A stretch of DNA of 64,000 nucleotides from Strongylocentrotus droebachiensis (lineage: Eukaryota; Echinodermata; Echinoidea; Camarodonta; Strongylocentrotidae), in assembly GCA_035222895.1 (NCBI GenBank), contig JAVYIG010006825.1, positions 46,001 to 110,000 on the forward strand, in the 5' to 3' direction. How positions within the stretch are numbered: the stretch's first letter is position 1; the number at the start of each line of letters is the position of its first letter. The translations under genes and the position numbers were made by a program. The notes under the pieces are model-generated. The model did no database searches. It worked only from the letters and a program-made list of their open reading frames with translations, and was not told where the DNA came from. Of this stretch, positions 47,801 through 56,955 are shown in pieces.

Positions 47801-50713
47801 ACTGATAACCAATTTGGTAATTTGTGTAGTAATTTCCATCGTTCAATACTTTTTCATACTTTTTCAAAAATTCATAACTCTCCTATTAGGTATCCGATTT
47901 TACTCAAATTTGCTCTGTTTCTCTTGTTTTTCTGAATCTATTAAAAGCAAATTATTTTTGGAGTAGACTTAGTCTTTAAACCGACGCAAGTATGCTAACG
48001 GTTATCAAACGACTTTGCCGAGAGGAATTTGAAGGCTTGCACAACTCTAACCCCCCCCCCCCGAAAAAAACCTCTCTTCCTCTCTCTCTCTTGATGGTCT
48101 CATTAAATTATTACCATTTTTTCATCGTCTTTGACACCCAGAATAAGCTGACAAATGAACTTGATATCTGTGTCGCTGATATTGTGTTCTTCTTTGAGCT
48201 TCTTCTTTAGGCCGTTATTCTTCAAGAGATATTTAAGCATTTTGACCGACTGATCCTCATGCTGCAAAGATCGTAGAGAGAATGATAAACTTGAGTTATT
48301 ACCGATCAACTGCGCATAGACGTATAGAACACAAATTAATTTAAGGGAATTGCAGTAGCCTCACATACATGTATTAAACTGGGCAAACACAACATTGGCG
48401 TTTTATGAAATCCGAATATGATTTCTATAGGATATAAAATGAGATATTGAAATTTTTCTGGATTAGATTTTTTTGAAAGTCTTTGCGATCGTGTAAAGGG
48501 CAGAATATTTTGTAAAGAGGGTGATATCCCCTGCCCGATTATCAATTTTCAATGTGAAAATTGGAAAACTTGCTGATGAATTCAGATTCTTTCTTTTTTC
48601 CTTATGTGTTGACTCGATTTCATATTTACGATATATTTCACCCGGCCATTCCTTGTGAAATATTGCCGGCCACCAACTTGCTTTTTAAAACTCATTTCGA
48701 ATCACAAAATAATATTCTTCTATCCTGAGTATACAAATCATGAATGCCAAATGTTAAAATACCAGGTGTTATCAAATACTGACCCTTAATTAACCGTTTA
48801 CGAGACCACAGCTCTACCACTAAGCCATCGTTCCTGTAATTTATTCAACTCACGTTCCATCTCTTTCCATCCTTGGCTGGTGGCACGACGCCTTCAAAGA
48901 CATGAGAGAAGGGACCGTGTCCGAGGTCATGGCAGAGACCGGCAATCTCAACACAAGCTACCTCACTGTCCGAAATAGGGTAGCTGCTGTTACGTTCACT
49001 CTGTTGTAACATTGAGGCCAATTTGCCCGCCAAGTGGCTGACACTGCATTGAAAGTTGAAAAAAATATAGTCTGAAATGAGTTTGTTAATGTTCTTTTTA
49101 TAATTATTATTTTGTAGCACAGCCCCTGGCAACTTAAAGATGGCCATTCACTGTCATAAAGACTGACAACTGATTTCATTGGGGGAAAAAAGTACAAGAA
49201 CACTTAATCAAGGATTTCATGAACTTCAGGCCGGAAAAAACAAACAAATATTTGTCTTCTTGTCTTTATAACCTAAGATTTCGTATTTTAATTACCTTTT
49301 TCCTTTTATATTGAAGTTGCCTTAACATGAAATAATGTTCTGTCGCACTTTTTCTTTTGACCTACAAATTTAGCTTAACAATATTTAGTTAGCCCTCCCC
49401 TTACTGACTCATTCTCCAGCGACAATTGCTGCGAGCGAATCTCGTACACTAACTGAATTTTTAACTTAAACGCTAAACTCAACACCATGCCCAACGCTAT
49501 CCCCTGACCTAGTATCTTACCTTAAACCCAGTGGCAAACATAATTTTGACTAAAGAAAGACCGGAGTAATTTACAAGATCTAGGGTCTCGCCAACTTATG
49601 TTTCTGTTCCACCAGAATTTGAAATGCTAGAAATCGGGGTCACTTTTTTCAGTGATTTATATGATCTATTAGAGCTGTTGCAATTTGATATTTATTAGAT
49701 AACTAAGTAAATGTAATTATACAGTGCGTCCCAGAAAAAAAGAAGCCGAGAATTATCGATGTTTAATCGCAACCTAATCACAATTATAATTAATAAATGA
49801 CACATATTTATAAAGCTTAGACGATCCTCCTCGTCAATATGATGCAGATATGCATGGGTGATTAAATTCGTTTTGAAGAGATAAGAGGGTACCAACAAGT
49901 CATTTGGCGGGCGGTATCTGAATTTCAAAGAGAAAATCAAATTTCTAGAAAGTTCATTTTCTGCCCTTTTATAATTATGACACATCAATCAGGAAAAATG
50001 ATCAAGTAATAACAAACTTCTGTTTGTTTGAAGTAATGCTTGCATTTCCACAATTTGATTAAACGAATTCGTTTCCACTGGCTGCCTGCTGTAGCAACAC
50101 ACCGAATTGACAAAAAAGTTAACTCCGTTTCGTTGACGATCAGCCATGCATCAAGTCTTTCGTCTTCTTAGTTCAAATTGTTTTTAATCACTCATGCGTG
50201 AAATATGGATCATATGAATTGCAATAAATGAAAGAAGAGGATTTATGCTTCAATGTCATTTATTAATCATAATTGTGATTAAGTTACGATAAAACATCGA
50301 TAATTCTCGGTTTCGTTTTTTTTTCTGGGACCAATGTAGAGTGGGAAGTTTTGTTGTAAGAAAGAAAACCTTATATGAGAATAAAGATAAGTTGTGTTAG
50401 ATTCCGCTGGTCAATCTTCATGGTATCGTGGTTAAACCAAAGGCCAGGTATCATAGCTACAACCGGAGATAATTTCTTAAAACAGTGCCAAAGTTTTCAT
50501 TTCTACCGGACCAAATGAACCTTAAATCTCTCATTATTAAAACTTGACGTACCCTAGTGAGTGTTCAAATCTGGTATGGACGGCGCTTGGGAACACATAA
50601 AAGGTACAACCAAGCTGCTTGATGAATCGTAGTCTCTGAAACTCCGGTGTATCGATGATTATCTGGCAGTGCTCCGGCATCTGAACACTGCTATGAATCG
50701 GGTCATTGTAAAC
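30941..50713 (-). CDS. SAMHD1: SAMHD1-like dNTP triphosphohydrolase, 11 exons, 5' end missing
   Basis: HD-domain enzyme that splits dNTPs into deoxynucleoside and triphosphate. Exons on the minus strand: 50713-50553, 49043-48854, 48261-48115, 46614-46408, 45422-45331, 41483-41427, 41188-40996, 38516-38397, 37692-37582, 35859-35565 and 31002-30941. All junctions are GT-AG and in phase, giving 544 aa plus stop. The first exon found opens VYNDPIHSS...[16 protein letters not shown], the start of the HD domain. Metal ligands fit HTRFEH (exon 1), CHDLGH (exon 2) and the Asp of FRDK (exon 4). Exon 4 has [12 protein letters not shown]. The last two exons encode a basic, probably disordered tail ending AKDLFKE. 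The entry phase is 0 and no ATG exon or SAM domain was found upstream, so the N-terminus lies outside the window, in an unrecognised exon, or is absent. Introns hold a Penelope-like element, two SINE pieces and several MITEs. Confidence 0.93.
31258..31402 (-). repeat. Penelope-like terminal repeat, 3' copy
   Basis: On the minus strand it runs from TATAAAAAGACCCTTGCTTA to CGCTAGTGA..TCG, matching the copies at 33380-33555 (same strand) and 34047-34224 (opposite). It carries a hammerhead-like core with GAAACGTC. Confidence 0.85.
31403..33333 (-). pseudogene. Broken Penelope-like element reverse transcriptase
   Basis: Retroelement polymerase in the last SAMHD1 intron, transcribed in the same direction as SAMHD1. 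The first frame (33333-32581) ends with the [14 protein letters not shown] block. The next (32566-31928) has [13 protein letters not shown] and [13 protein letters not shown] (RT motif A). The third (31955-31596) has [11 protein letters not shown] (catalytic YVDD). Three frameshifts, near 32590, 32060 and 31970, separate these parts. The end reads [15 protein letters not shown] and TLRQQL, then runs into the terminal repeat, so the GIY-YIG endonuclease is missing. The order and motifs are diagnostic of Penelope-like elements. Confidence 0.93.
33380..33555 (-). repeat. Penelope-like terminal repeat, 5' direct copy
   Basis: Same strand as the reverse transcriptase. It lies between the endonuclease tail of a partial copy (33556-33842) and the start of the main copy. 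It includes CACACGAAACGTCGTGAAC on the minus strand. Confidence 0.88.
33556..33842 (-). pseudogene. C-terminal endonuclease piece of a second Penelope-like copy
   Basis: One open frame with [30 protein letters not shown] and [12 protein letters not shown], the conserved region following the GIY-YIG core in Penelope-like proteins. It is 5'-truncated and placed upstream of the main copy, giving the tandem partial-full arrangement common for these elements. Its outer 30 bp (33559 and 33800) are inverted copies of each other (GGCTGGCAGGACGGCGAGTG). Confidence 0.88.
33850..34057 (+). promoter_or_regulatory. Candidate Penelope-like promoter: paired CCAAT boxes and TATA
   Basis: Two diverged units of about 75 bp, each with ATTGG then CCAAT about 20 bp later (33874, 33899, 33952, 33977), precede TATAAAAG at 34050-34057. 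The layout resembles an RNA polymerase II promoter driving the inverted terminal repeat. Function is inferred. Confidence 0.5.
34047..34224 (+). repeat. Penelope-like terminal repeat, inverted copy
   Basis: Near-identical to 33380-33555 but on the opposite strand. The two would form a long hairpin with an 490-bp spacer. The hammerhead-like core is CAGATGA (34085-34091), stem II, GAAACGTC (34110-34117), flanked by TCAC and GTGA. Confidence 0.88.
34225..35564. other. SAMHD1 last intron, low complexity
   Basis: Contains CT-rich sequence (34270-34330), a (GA)n tract (35113-35158) and GGGA repeats (35180-35205). Open frames on both strands here follow the purine/pyrimidine tracts and are not genes. 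Confidence 0.55.
36640..37085. repeat. Dispersed repeat, copy 2
   Basis: Relative of 1-370 with the same block order, ending in an A-rich tract and GATTCTGACG. It lies in a SAMHD1 intron. Confidence 0.5.
37110..37345 (-). mobile_element. tRNA-derived SINE
   Basis: On the minus strand the head contains GTTGTCGTGGTATG and a B-box-like GCGGGTTTAAATCCC. The body includes CCTTTGGCAAGACATTAATC, as in the SINE at 1651, and the tail is (ATT)n. A second fragment of the same body lies at 37390-37445. Confidence 0.75.
37460..37524. repeat. Near-perfect 26-bp hairpin
   Basis: Arms TTCCACAGGGAGGT.TTGTGG and complement with a single mismatch and a loop of about 13 nt. It sits between SINE pieces and about 60 bp from SAMHD1 exon 9. 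Confidence 0.85.
38130..38305 (+). repeat. Solo Penelope-like terminal repeat
   Basis: Matches the 34047-34224 repeat from the GAAGTGTTGCAG block to TAATATATTTAGCATTA, without element coding sequence. It has an intact CTGACGA core (38167-38173) followed by GAAACGTC. It lies about 90 bp from SAMHD1 exon 8. Confidence 0.85.
38615..38800 (+). mobile_element. Retroelement end with hammerhead-like motif, copy 1
   Basis: Shared with 62300-62520: blocks TTTTTGTATGTGTTTG, CCTGAAGAAGGCCTCACAAG, AAAGTACAGCTACG and TTCACGTTCCTAGACC. The flanking block GTGCGAGAATTCTCAACTCT appears upstream here but downstream and inverted in the other copy. Both abut TA repeats. The parent element is not visible; a Penelope-like origin is inferred. 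Confidence 0.7.
38698..38758 (+). ncRNA. Candidate type-I hammerhead ribozyme
   Basis: Core CTGAAGA (38710-38716), stem II GGC/GCC around CTCACAA, GAAA (38731-38734), then GCTC with a predicted cut after 38738. GTACTT (38698-38703) can pair with AAGTAC (38753-38758) to close stem I, and AC pairs with GT next to the core. Stem III is minimal (2 bp, no loop), as in retroelement hammerheads thought to work as dimers. This is a fold by eye. Confidence 0.5.
38799..38883. repeat. (TA)n microsatellite
   Basis: Two TA runs split by TGATATGAGTAATAATCAAA. Confidence 0.9.
39470..39850. repeat. Degenerate CCAAC/GTTGG repeat
   Basis: Many scattered copies of GCCCAAC, ACCAAC and GTTGG(A/T)C words at irregular 25-45 bp spacing, suggesting a decayed satellite with short inverted words. 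Confidence 0.55.
40720..40868. mobile_element. Foldback element of about 150 bp
   Basis: Inverted arms include AGATATAT, GCTGTTTCTATA and GGGGACGTTAC against GTAACGTCCCC, TATAGAAACAGTG and ATATATCT, with a GC-rich loop. It is non-coding. Confidence 0.7.
41554..42872. mobile_element. 1.3-kb TTAA element
   Basis: The element 41558-42868 is flanked by TTAA, with inverted ends ATATAGGATTTCCCGGCCAA and complement continuing through AATTCGCG. Both ends carry many subterminal words such as CATTCGAATT and CATTCAAATTAA. No transposase frame was found. Confidence 0.8.
43586..44382. mobile_element. GC-rich inverted-repeat element with duplicated left end
   Basis: The left end ACACTTTCACGGATCGCATC occurs twice (about 43602 and 43763, 162-bp tandem unit) and its complement ends at about 44378. 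The interior is rich in CCGTGTA and ACACCGG words. No convincing protein. The target duplication was not resolved. Confidence 0.7.
44383..45330. other. SAMHD1 intron 5 remainder
   Basis: Nothing recognised. A 112-aa open frame on the minus strand (44488-44826) has no family resemblance I can see. Confidence 0.45.
45594..45893. mobile_element. 300-bp foldback MITE
   Basis: Arms of about 115 bp starting GCAGGGCTCCCACTTAGCCG and its complement, with TTGATATCAAGAA palindromes in the middle. It lies between SAMHD1 exons 4 and 5. Confidence 0.85.
47205..47976. mobile_element. 770-bp MITE
   Basis: Imperfect inverted ends AGTCCACTCCAAAAATAA and TTATTTTTGGAGTAGACT. The interior is AT-rich and non-coding. 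It lies in a SAMHD1 intron. Confidence 0.65.
49719..50338. mobile_element. Mariner-type MITE with long inverted ends
   Basis: The element 49721-50336 has TA on both sides and ends of about 85 bp (ACAGTGCGTCCCAGAAAAAA, then CCGAGAATTATCGATGTTT). The Tc1/mariner-like ACAGTG terminus fits. It lies in the SAMHD1 intron just downstream of the first exon found. Confidence 0.85.
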
Positions 50714-51212
50714 CTGTATTGAGAAAGAGGAAGAAATAGTGGAATTTTCTTGAACCTCGCTTCGATTTTGTGTACTGATGGTTGATTTTTACGTGACAGC
50801 ATGCACGAGCGTCAATCCGAGCTTGAGCATGGGGGGGGGGGGGGGGGAGACACAATTACATGTCACCTTTACAGTTACTCTCAAAGTTATACCTCGTTAT
50901 GTTGCTACACACACACACTATCTCTCTAGTTATTCTGTGGCACGCCGTTTATTTTCATTGGTGACCGGTTCATTTATTGTCTTTTTCATCAGCTTTTAGT
51001 CAGAGTTTATCGATGCTACCACATTCTTTCTTTTCACGTACGGCATCTGCCTATTTTTATCAAGAAAGTATAACAATGTATAAACATTAACAGTTTGGCT
51101 TTTATCCAATGAAATGTTTGCATTTTTTATTAAGTAGATTTTAAAAACCAAAAGTATCTGAATGATTGATCAGCGAGGTGGGTGCAGGGAGCGCAGAACC
51201 TTTGACGTTTCA

Positions 51213-52397
51213 TTAAAAGTATAGACCAGTTCTGGTCATGCGATTGCATTGTGAAAGAAACGTTATCGAATCGATCAGAAAAGGTTGATCATCTAGCATA
51301 TAAGTATTGGTGTGTACTGCAAGGTTCTGGAATCATCAAAATGATAAGAAATTTGGCCCAGTATTGGTAAGGTTACAAGCACTGTAACAGTAATATGTAT
51401 ATGGTAGGTGGCAGTGGCGTAGACAGGTTCGTACACCTGGGGGGGATGACTCAGGGGCGGATCTAGCTTTTTGCTAAGGGCGGGGGGGTTGACCAAAATA
51501 ATGACGATGCGGAGCATCGTCCACGAGCCGCGAAGCGGCGAGCCGATTTTTTTGGGGGTGTTTATTTGAACCCCGTAAGTGATGTTTTCCTGGCATCTAT
51601 TAACACAATGGAGACCATAAAAAGCAGTGCATGATAACGTCTTTTTAAATCAAGTAACAGTTAAATACACAGTTATATCCAGAGTTATCATGTGTTTGGT
51701 TAAGTTACCAGATGAGTTGAATATCTTCTCACAATATTTGCACTTGAAAGGGTTTCTCTCCAGCGTGCGTTCTTTTTTCTTTCTTTTTTTTTTTCTTTTC
51801 TTTTTTTCCCCTTTTTTTTTTTTTGTTTGTTTTTTGGGCCGCCCAAGGGGGGGTTTAAACCCCCTAAACCCCCCCCCCCCGTTGATCCGCGCCTGTTTAA
51901 TCTTGTGGTTATCTTGTGGTTTCCAAACCACAAGATAAACACAAAATACTTGTAAGATTTTCTTTTTTTTACCGTCTGAATTGGCTTTCACCGTGTGAAT
52001 GCGGCTAATAACAATAAACACAATTACAATAATGATGAGGATTATTATTATCATCATCATAATTATTATTATTATTAATATTATAATTGTTATCATTATT
52101 ATTATTACTATTATTATCATCATTATGACTTATTAAGTAAGCAAATATCATTCCCCCAAACCTGGGGGGGATGATTGTACATGCCATCCCCCCCACCTTG
52201 TGAGGTGGGGGGATGCATCCCCCTCATCCCCCCCGTTGTCTACGCCCCTGGTAGGTGGTTTCCCGGCAAAATTTGGCATCACGTATAACTAGTCAAAACG
52301 TATTCTTTCACATGAATGGTAATAAGAGCTTCCCTTTAATTTTTTGAGAGGGGAGGGGGGGGGGGGGGGCGTTTCCAAAACTGGTCTATACCTTTAA
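51213..52397. mobile_element. TTAA MITE, family B copy 2, split by insertion
   Basis: The ends GTATAGACCAGTTCTGG and CCAAAACTGGTCTATACC and the TTAA flanks match the 8268-8634 family. It is interrupted by the composite element 51412-52250. Removing that and one 8-bp duplication leaves about 330 bp. Confidence 0.8.
51404..52258. mobile_element. Composite hAT-like element, copy 2
   Basis: The element 51412-52250 (839 bp) lies in inverse orientation to copy 1, with target duplication GTAGGTGG at 51404-51411 and 52251-52258. It contains the same nested inverted ends, zinc-finger fragment and trinucleotide tract. Confidence 0.92.
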
Positions 52398-52721
52398 ACT
52401 ATAGGAGAAAGAAGACGATTCGTTGCACCGTTCTCGACTCTTAATCCTTGTCTGAATTTTCAAAAGTAATATTTGATTCATTGTTAAACAAGATTTCGAT
52501 TTTTTTCCAGGATATCTTCCGAAATAGGCATCATATGCATGTGATGAATATATTGACGTTTAAATCAACCTATCACCAAACAATCAGCATTTCATCATAG
52601 GATTTCCATAACTGCTTGCGGGAAGTATGTTAGTCAATATTTGCCACTTTGTTTTCGTTCACATTCTGCCCAATTAATATTCTTCTTCTTTGCGTCCGGA
52701 GATCCCATTCGTTTTGCACGT

Positions 52722-53095
52722 TGCTTATGTGATGTTTGAATAAAATAATTGGGATTTTGGTATTAATTCGGTAATTGCAGATCCAAGTAACATCCCTAAC
52801 AAAATTAATCATGCCACACATACCAAATATCGAATGTGAAATATCAACGAACATTTGAGCCAAAGTTGCTTATGATGTTTGAATAAAACAATTGGGATTT
52901 GGGTATAATTCGGTCATTGCAGATACAAATAACACCCCTAACAAAAATAATCATGCCACACATATCATATATCGAATGTCACATATAAACGAAGATTTAC
53001 GTGTGTGTGTGCGTGTGTGTGTGCGTGTGTGTGCGTGTGTGTGTGTGTGTGTGTGGTGTGTGTGCGAGTGTGTGTGTGTGAGTGTGTGTTGGTAT
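52722..53095. repeat. Two-copy 140-bp tandem repeat and (GT)n
   Basis: Units 52722-52862 and 52865-52998 share ATGTTTGAATAAAA.AATTGG and ATCATGCCACACATA. A GT/GTGC microsatellite follows at 52999-53095. Confidence 0.85.
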
Positions 53096-53277
53096 GGGGT
53101 GGAGTCTGATTACATTTTAAATTTAATTTGAGGCTTAGTATGCATGTACATGTGTGTTTGGCCGCGGATAGTTTTTTTCTACACATTTGCTCACGGGGGA
53201 AATAGATTATGTGGTCATTTCTTTTAGAGTTTATGGATGTAAGGTAATGGATACAATTGTATATGAAATAAAATGGC

Positions 53278-53830
53278 AGTGAAATTATCTTTTATGACAT
53301 TAAATGTTAGAGGAATAAGAGATAGGTTAAAAAAAGGAATATTTTTGAATGGTGCAAAAGTAAAAAGAATAGTATAATTTTCTTACAAGAAACATATAGT
53401 ACAGTAGAGGTAGAAGAGCGGTGGAAATAAGATTGGAGAGGGCCAAGGTTTTTTAGTCATGGGTCAAACTATAGTAGAGGGGTTCTTATTTTTAAATTAC
53501 AATTACATTTTTAAATTCTATAGCCTAACGCCAGAATGATCTGGCGTTAGGCCATAGAATTGAATCATTTGGTTGATAAGTTTGTTTTGGGGAAACCATA
53601 TTGGAAATGTAAGAGTAGTTTATGTATGGATAAAGATTTTGTTGTAGGGATAAATAAGAAAATACATGAATTAACAAATTAATGGTCATTACAGATTTTG
53701 AATAAACTGGTATTTTGGGATCTTTTAAAGATGAAAATGAGAAAATTTATTATAACATACTCGCGGGAAAAGGCAAAAGTGGGACCCACTAAACATATTG
53801 TTGATTGTATTGAGGGGAAACTCCCCCCTC
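53278..53830 (+). pseudogene. Tx1/L1-like LINE fragment
   Basis: The start reads LSFMTLNVRGIRDRLKKG, the N-terminus of an apurinic endonuclease domain, with FLQETYSTVE further on. A frameshift, a stop and an internal deletion follow, then a linker-like KFIITYSREKAKVG. Decayed. Confidence 0.7.
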
Positions 53831-53904
53831 CCTGCACCACCCCCCTACGGGAGTGCCCTTCGCGATTTCGGTAAATAATTCGGCATGAATATATTTGTCG
53901 GTAA

Positions 53905-54785
53905 TTCATTTCATTTCATATCATTTATTGACCATTAAAAAGAAATATATATATATATATACAAACATCGATACAATATAAGAATAACATCAAAGAACAA
54001 CAACATAAAAAGTAATGATGGCCAGGGCCCCTGAAAAGCAAGACTGCTTGTAATCAGGACCTTACATGCAAGTACATTATAATAGAAACATACATTTTAA
54101 ATGCACACACACATATACAAGCACACACCTACACACCCGACAGGATAGAGCAAAGATATAAGAGGAAGGAAAAAATACATGATAAAGAGCTACTGAGAGA
54201 GATTGAGATTATTTAAAGATGTGAATAAATGTAACCTGGACAATGCTTTGGATCTGGACAGTGTTGTGCTATTTCTTATGTCACTACTCAACAAATTCCA
54301 TTATTGTACCCCTATGAATCTGATTGAATTACGAACAAAATTAAATTTAGAGAAAGATTTATGTAAATCTTGATGCTGTCAATGAGTATGAATTTTTGAG
54401 TTTGTTTAAAACATGTAAGAAAAGTTTTCTGGAAGGGCGCCTTTATAATATATTTAAACAGAAAAATCCAGATATGCAATCTTATCAGTTCAAATAATGG
54501 CATAATTTTGTATTTATCAAAAAGTGGCGCGCTTGGAGTCATAAAATGAAAATTAGTCAACAGACGACGAACTACCTTCTCTTGTAAAATAAACAATTTT
54601 GAGAAATTTTATTTGTAAGTATTGCCCCAAATTAAAGTACTATATTTCAGATGAGGAAATAAAATAGAATAACAAATATTAAGTAATATTTTGAGAGGTA
54701 AAACATCCTTAAGGCTATACATTTGAACAATTTATTACGAACATGATCAATATGTTTTTTCCAATCTAAATTTTCTAGGATTGGT
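53905..54785 (-). pseudogene. 5'-truncated LINE, ORF2 C-terminus
   Basis: Minus-strand frames give NLDWKKHIDHVRNKL, LQEKVVRRLLTNFHFM with PLFDKYKIM, and LLSSDIRNSTTLSRSKALSR. These are the thumb and C-terminal region of a CR1/Jockey-type reverse transcriptase, broken by stops and frameshifts. The tail ends in ATGAAATGAAATG repeats. Confidence 0.8.
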
Positions 54786-55182
54786 GGCTAGTTTGGTCGG
54801 TATTCGGTGGCCTCTACAACCCGCCCCCCCCCCCCCCACTGAAAAAGGTCTAGCGACGCCCCTGCACATACTGTAGGCATCACTTTGGCGCAAGTCGATT
54901 TTTGCACTCTCGCAAACAATACCTTCTGTTCATCCAAGCGTAAACACATACCACACAAAAATGATACTAAAAGATTTGGGACAAAACGCTCTTGCATAAG
55001 ATGTATAATAATTTACTGTTCATAGATGATTGTTAAACAAAATTAGCAATTTTCTAGGTGTAAACTTTGTTTGACCCCCATGGTACAATCATGACAATTG
55101 ACAACTTGTCATAAAATAATCATTGTCTTTAAGCTTATAGGCATCTGGCTCGAATTTTGCTTGGGTATTTGGAACTGGATGA

Positions 55183-56031
55183 TTAACATGCAGTGGCGTA
55201 GACAGGTTCGTACACCTGGGGGGATGACTCAGGGGCGGATCTAGCTTTTTGCTAAGGGGGGGGGGGGTTGACCAAAATAATGACGATGCGGAGCATCGTC
55301 CACGAGCCGCGAAGCGGCGATCCGATTTTTTTTGGGGTGTTTATTTGAACCCCGTAAGTGATGTTTTCCTGGCATCTATTAACACAATGGAGACCATAAA
55401 AAGTAGTGCATGATAACGTCTTTTTAAATCAAGTAACAGTTAAATACACAGTTATATCCAGAGTTATCATGTGTTTGGTTAAGTTACCAGATGAGTTGAA
55501 TATCTTCTCACAATATTTGCACTTGAAAGAGTTTCTCTCCAGCGTGCGTTCTTTTTTCTTACTTTTTTTCTTTTTTTCCCCTTTTTTTGGTTTTGTTTGT
55601 TTTTTGGGCCGCCCAAGGGGGGGGGGGGGGGGTTTAAACCCCCTAACCCCCCCCCCCATAGATCCGCGCCTGTTTAATCTTGTGGTTATCTTGTGGTTAC
55701 CAAACCACAAGATAACCACAAAATACTTGTAAGATTTTCTTTTTTTTACCGTCTGAATTGGCTTTCACCGTGTGAATGCGGCTAATAACAATAAACACAA
55801 TTACAATAATGATGGGGATTATTATTATCATCATCATAATTATTATTATTATTAATATTATAATTGTTATCATTATTATTACTATTATTATCATCATTAT
55901 GACTTATTAAGTAAGCAAATATCATTCCCCAAAACCTGGGGGGGATGATTGTACATGCCATCCCCCCCACCTTGTGAGGTGGGGGGATGCATCCCCCTCA
56001 TCCCCCCGTTGTCTACGCCCCTGTTAACATG
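55183..56031. mobile_element. Composite hAT-like element, copy 3
   Basis: The element 55191-56023 (833 bp) has target duplication TTAACATG at 55183-55190 and 56024-56031. It has the same orientation and content as copy 2. Its internal hairpin is perfect here (TTGTGGTTATCTTGTGGTT arms). Confidence 0.92.
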
Positions 56032-56493
56032 GTAAAATGAACTTGTGTCTTCTTCATTCTAGTCTTAATCATTTGCATTTTGTTTTATTCATTCGAGTTC
56101 AATTGTTTTCTGAATGTTTTCAAGACAATATTTTTTTTTTCGATCATAGATTTTATGTAGCTTGGTATCTAATGGTAATTTTTTAGAGGAAAGCAATCCA
56201 AGTAACAATTTTTGAGTTGTAGCGACAATCGTTCACCTTTGCTGCTCTTTAATACTACTATGACAATCAGTAACAATAAATTTTTCCAGGGCTCGTCATT
56301 AATTCGTTTAACAGTTGATTCCCCTCGGTTGATTCTTTTGTTCGGGTTATTTGGCTGGGAGAGATAGCGGTGAACGGTCTCACGCTTAACGACGTTGTAT
56401 TATTATATTTATTTGTTCATCGTCTCTACAATGCTCTTTGAATAATACAAAAACAGCTTCTATTGATAGGCTTCCTGAAAGAAGTGCCAATGG

Positions 56494-56569
56494 TTGCACC
56501 CTGTACATTATGATGATGTGTTTTTTCAATAACAAAATCAAACACATGATAATAATGTACTGGGTGCAA
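56494..56569 (+). ncRNA. Precursor-miRNA-like hairpin
   Basis: 30-nt arms pair at 27 positions (5' arm TTGCACCC-GTACATTAT, 3' arm complementary) around a 16-nt loop, 76 nt in all. The size and three spaced mismatches resemble a pre-miRNA. It could equally be a small foldback MITE. No mature sequence recognised. Confidence 0.35.
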
Positions 56570-56955
56570 GTCAATAAGTTTTTTACAACAGTAAACAACA
56601 ATGAGGTGCTATTTGATGTGGCGTACAAATCGCAATCACATGGTACAATTCTTCCTCTTCCCCTCCTTCTTCTTCCTAGTACATGTAGTAGAAGTAGTAG
56701 TAATAGCAGCCGTATCATAATGATGATGATAATAATTATTACTATAACTATTATTATTGTTGGTGGTGTAGGACACCAAGGTAAAAATACGAAAAATCTG
56801 TGATTTAGATAGACTTTAAGAAAAATAGTTTATTGTTTAAAGTGTAATAAGTGGGTGGAATCAAATCAAAATGTTGTAATGTTTGTAAAATGTGCCAAAT
56901 GGATTAATTGATCATGTTCTTCATTGGAGCATTTTTTTGTAATCAAACTCTGATA

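Noticed and set aside
51650-52123. 157-aa frame with zinc-finger-like end, also near 16121 and 55429
   Set aside because: This is the non-coding composite element read through poly-A and trinucleotide tracts. Only the short finger piece is homologous to protein, and it lacks the last zinc ligand.
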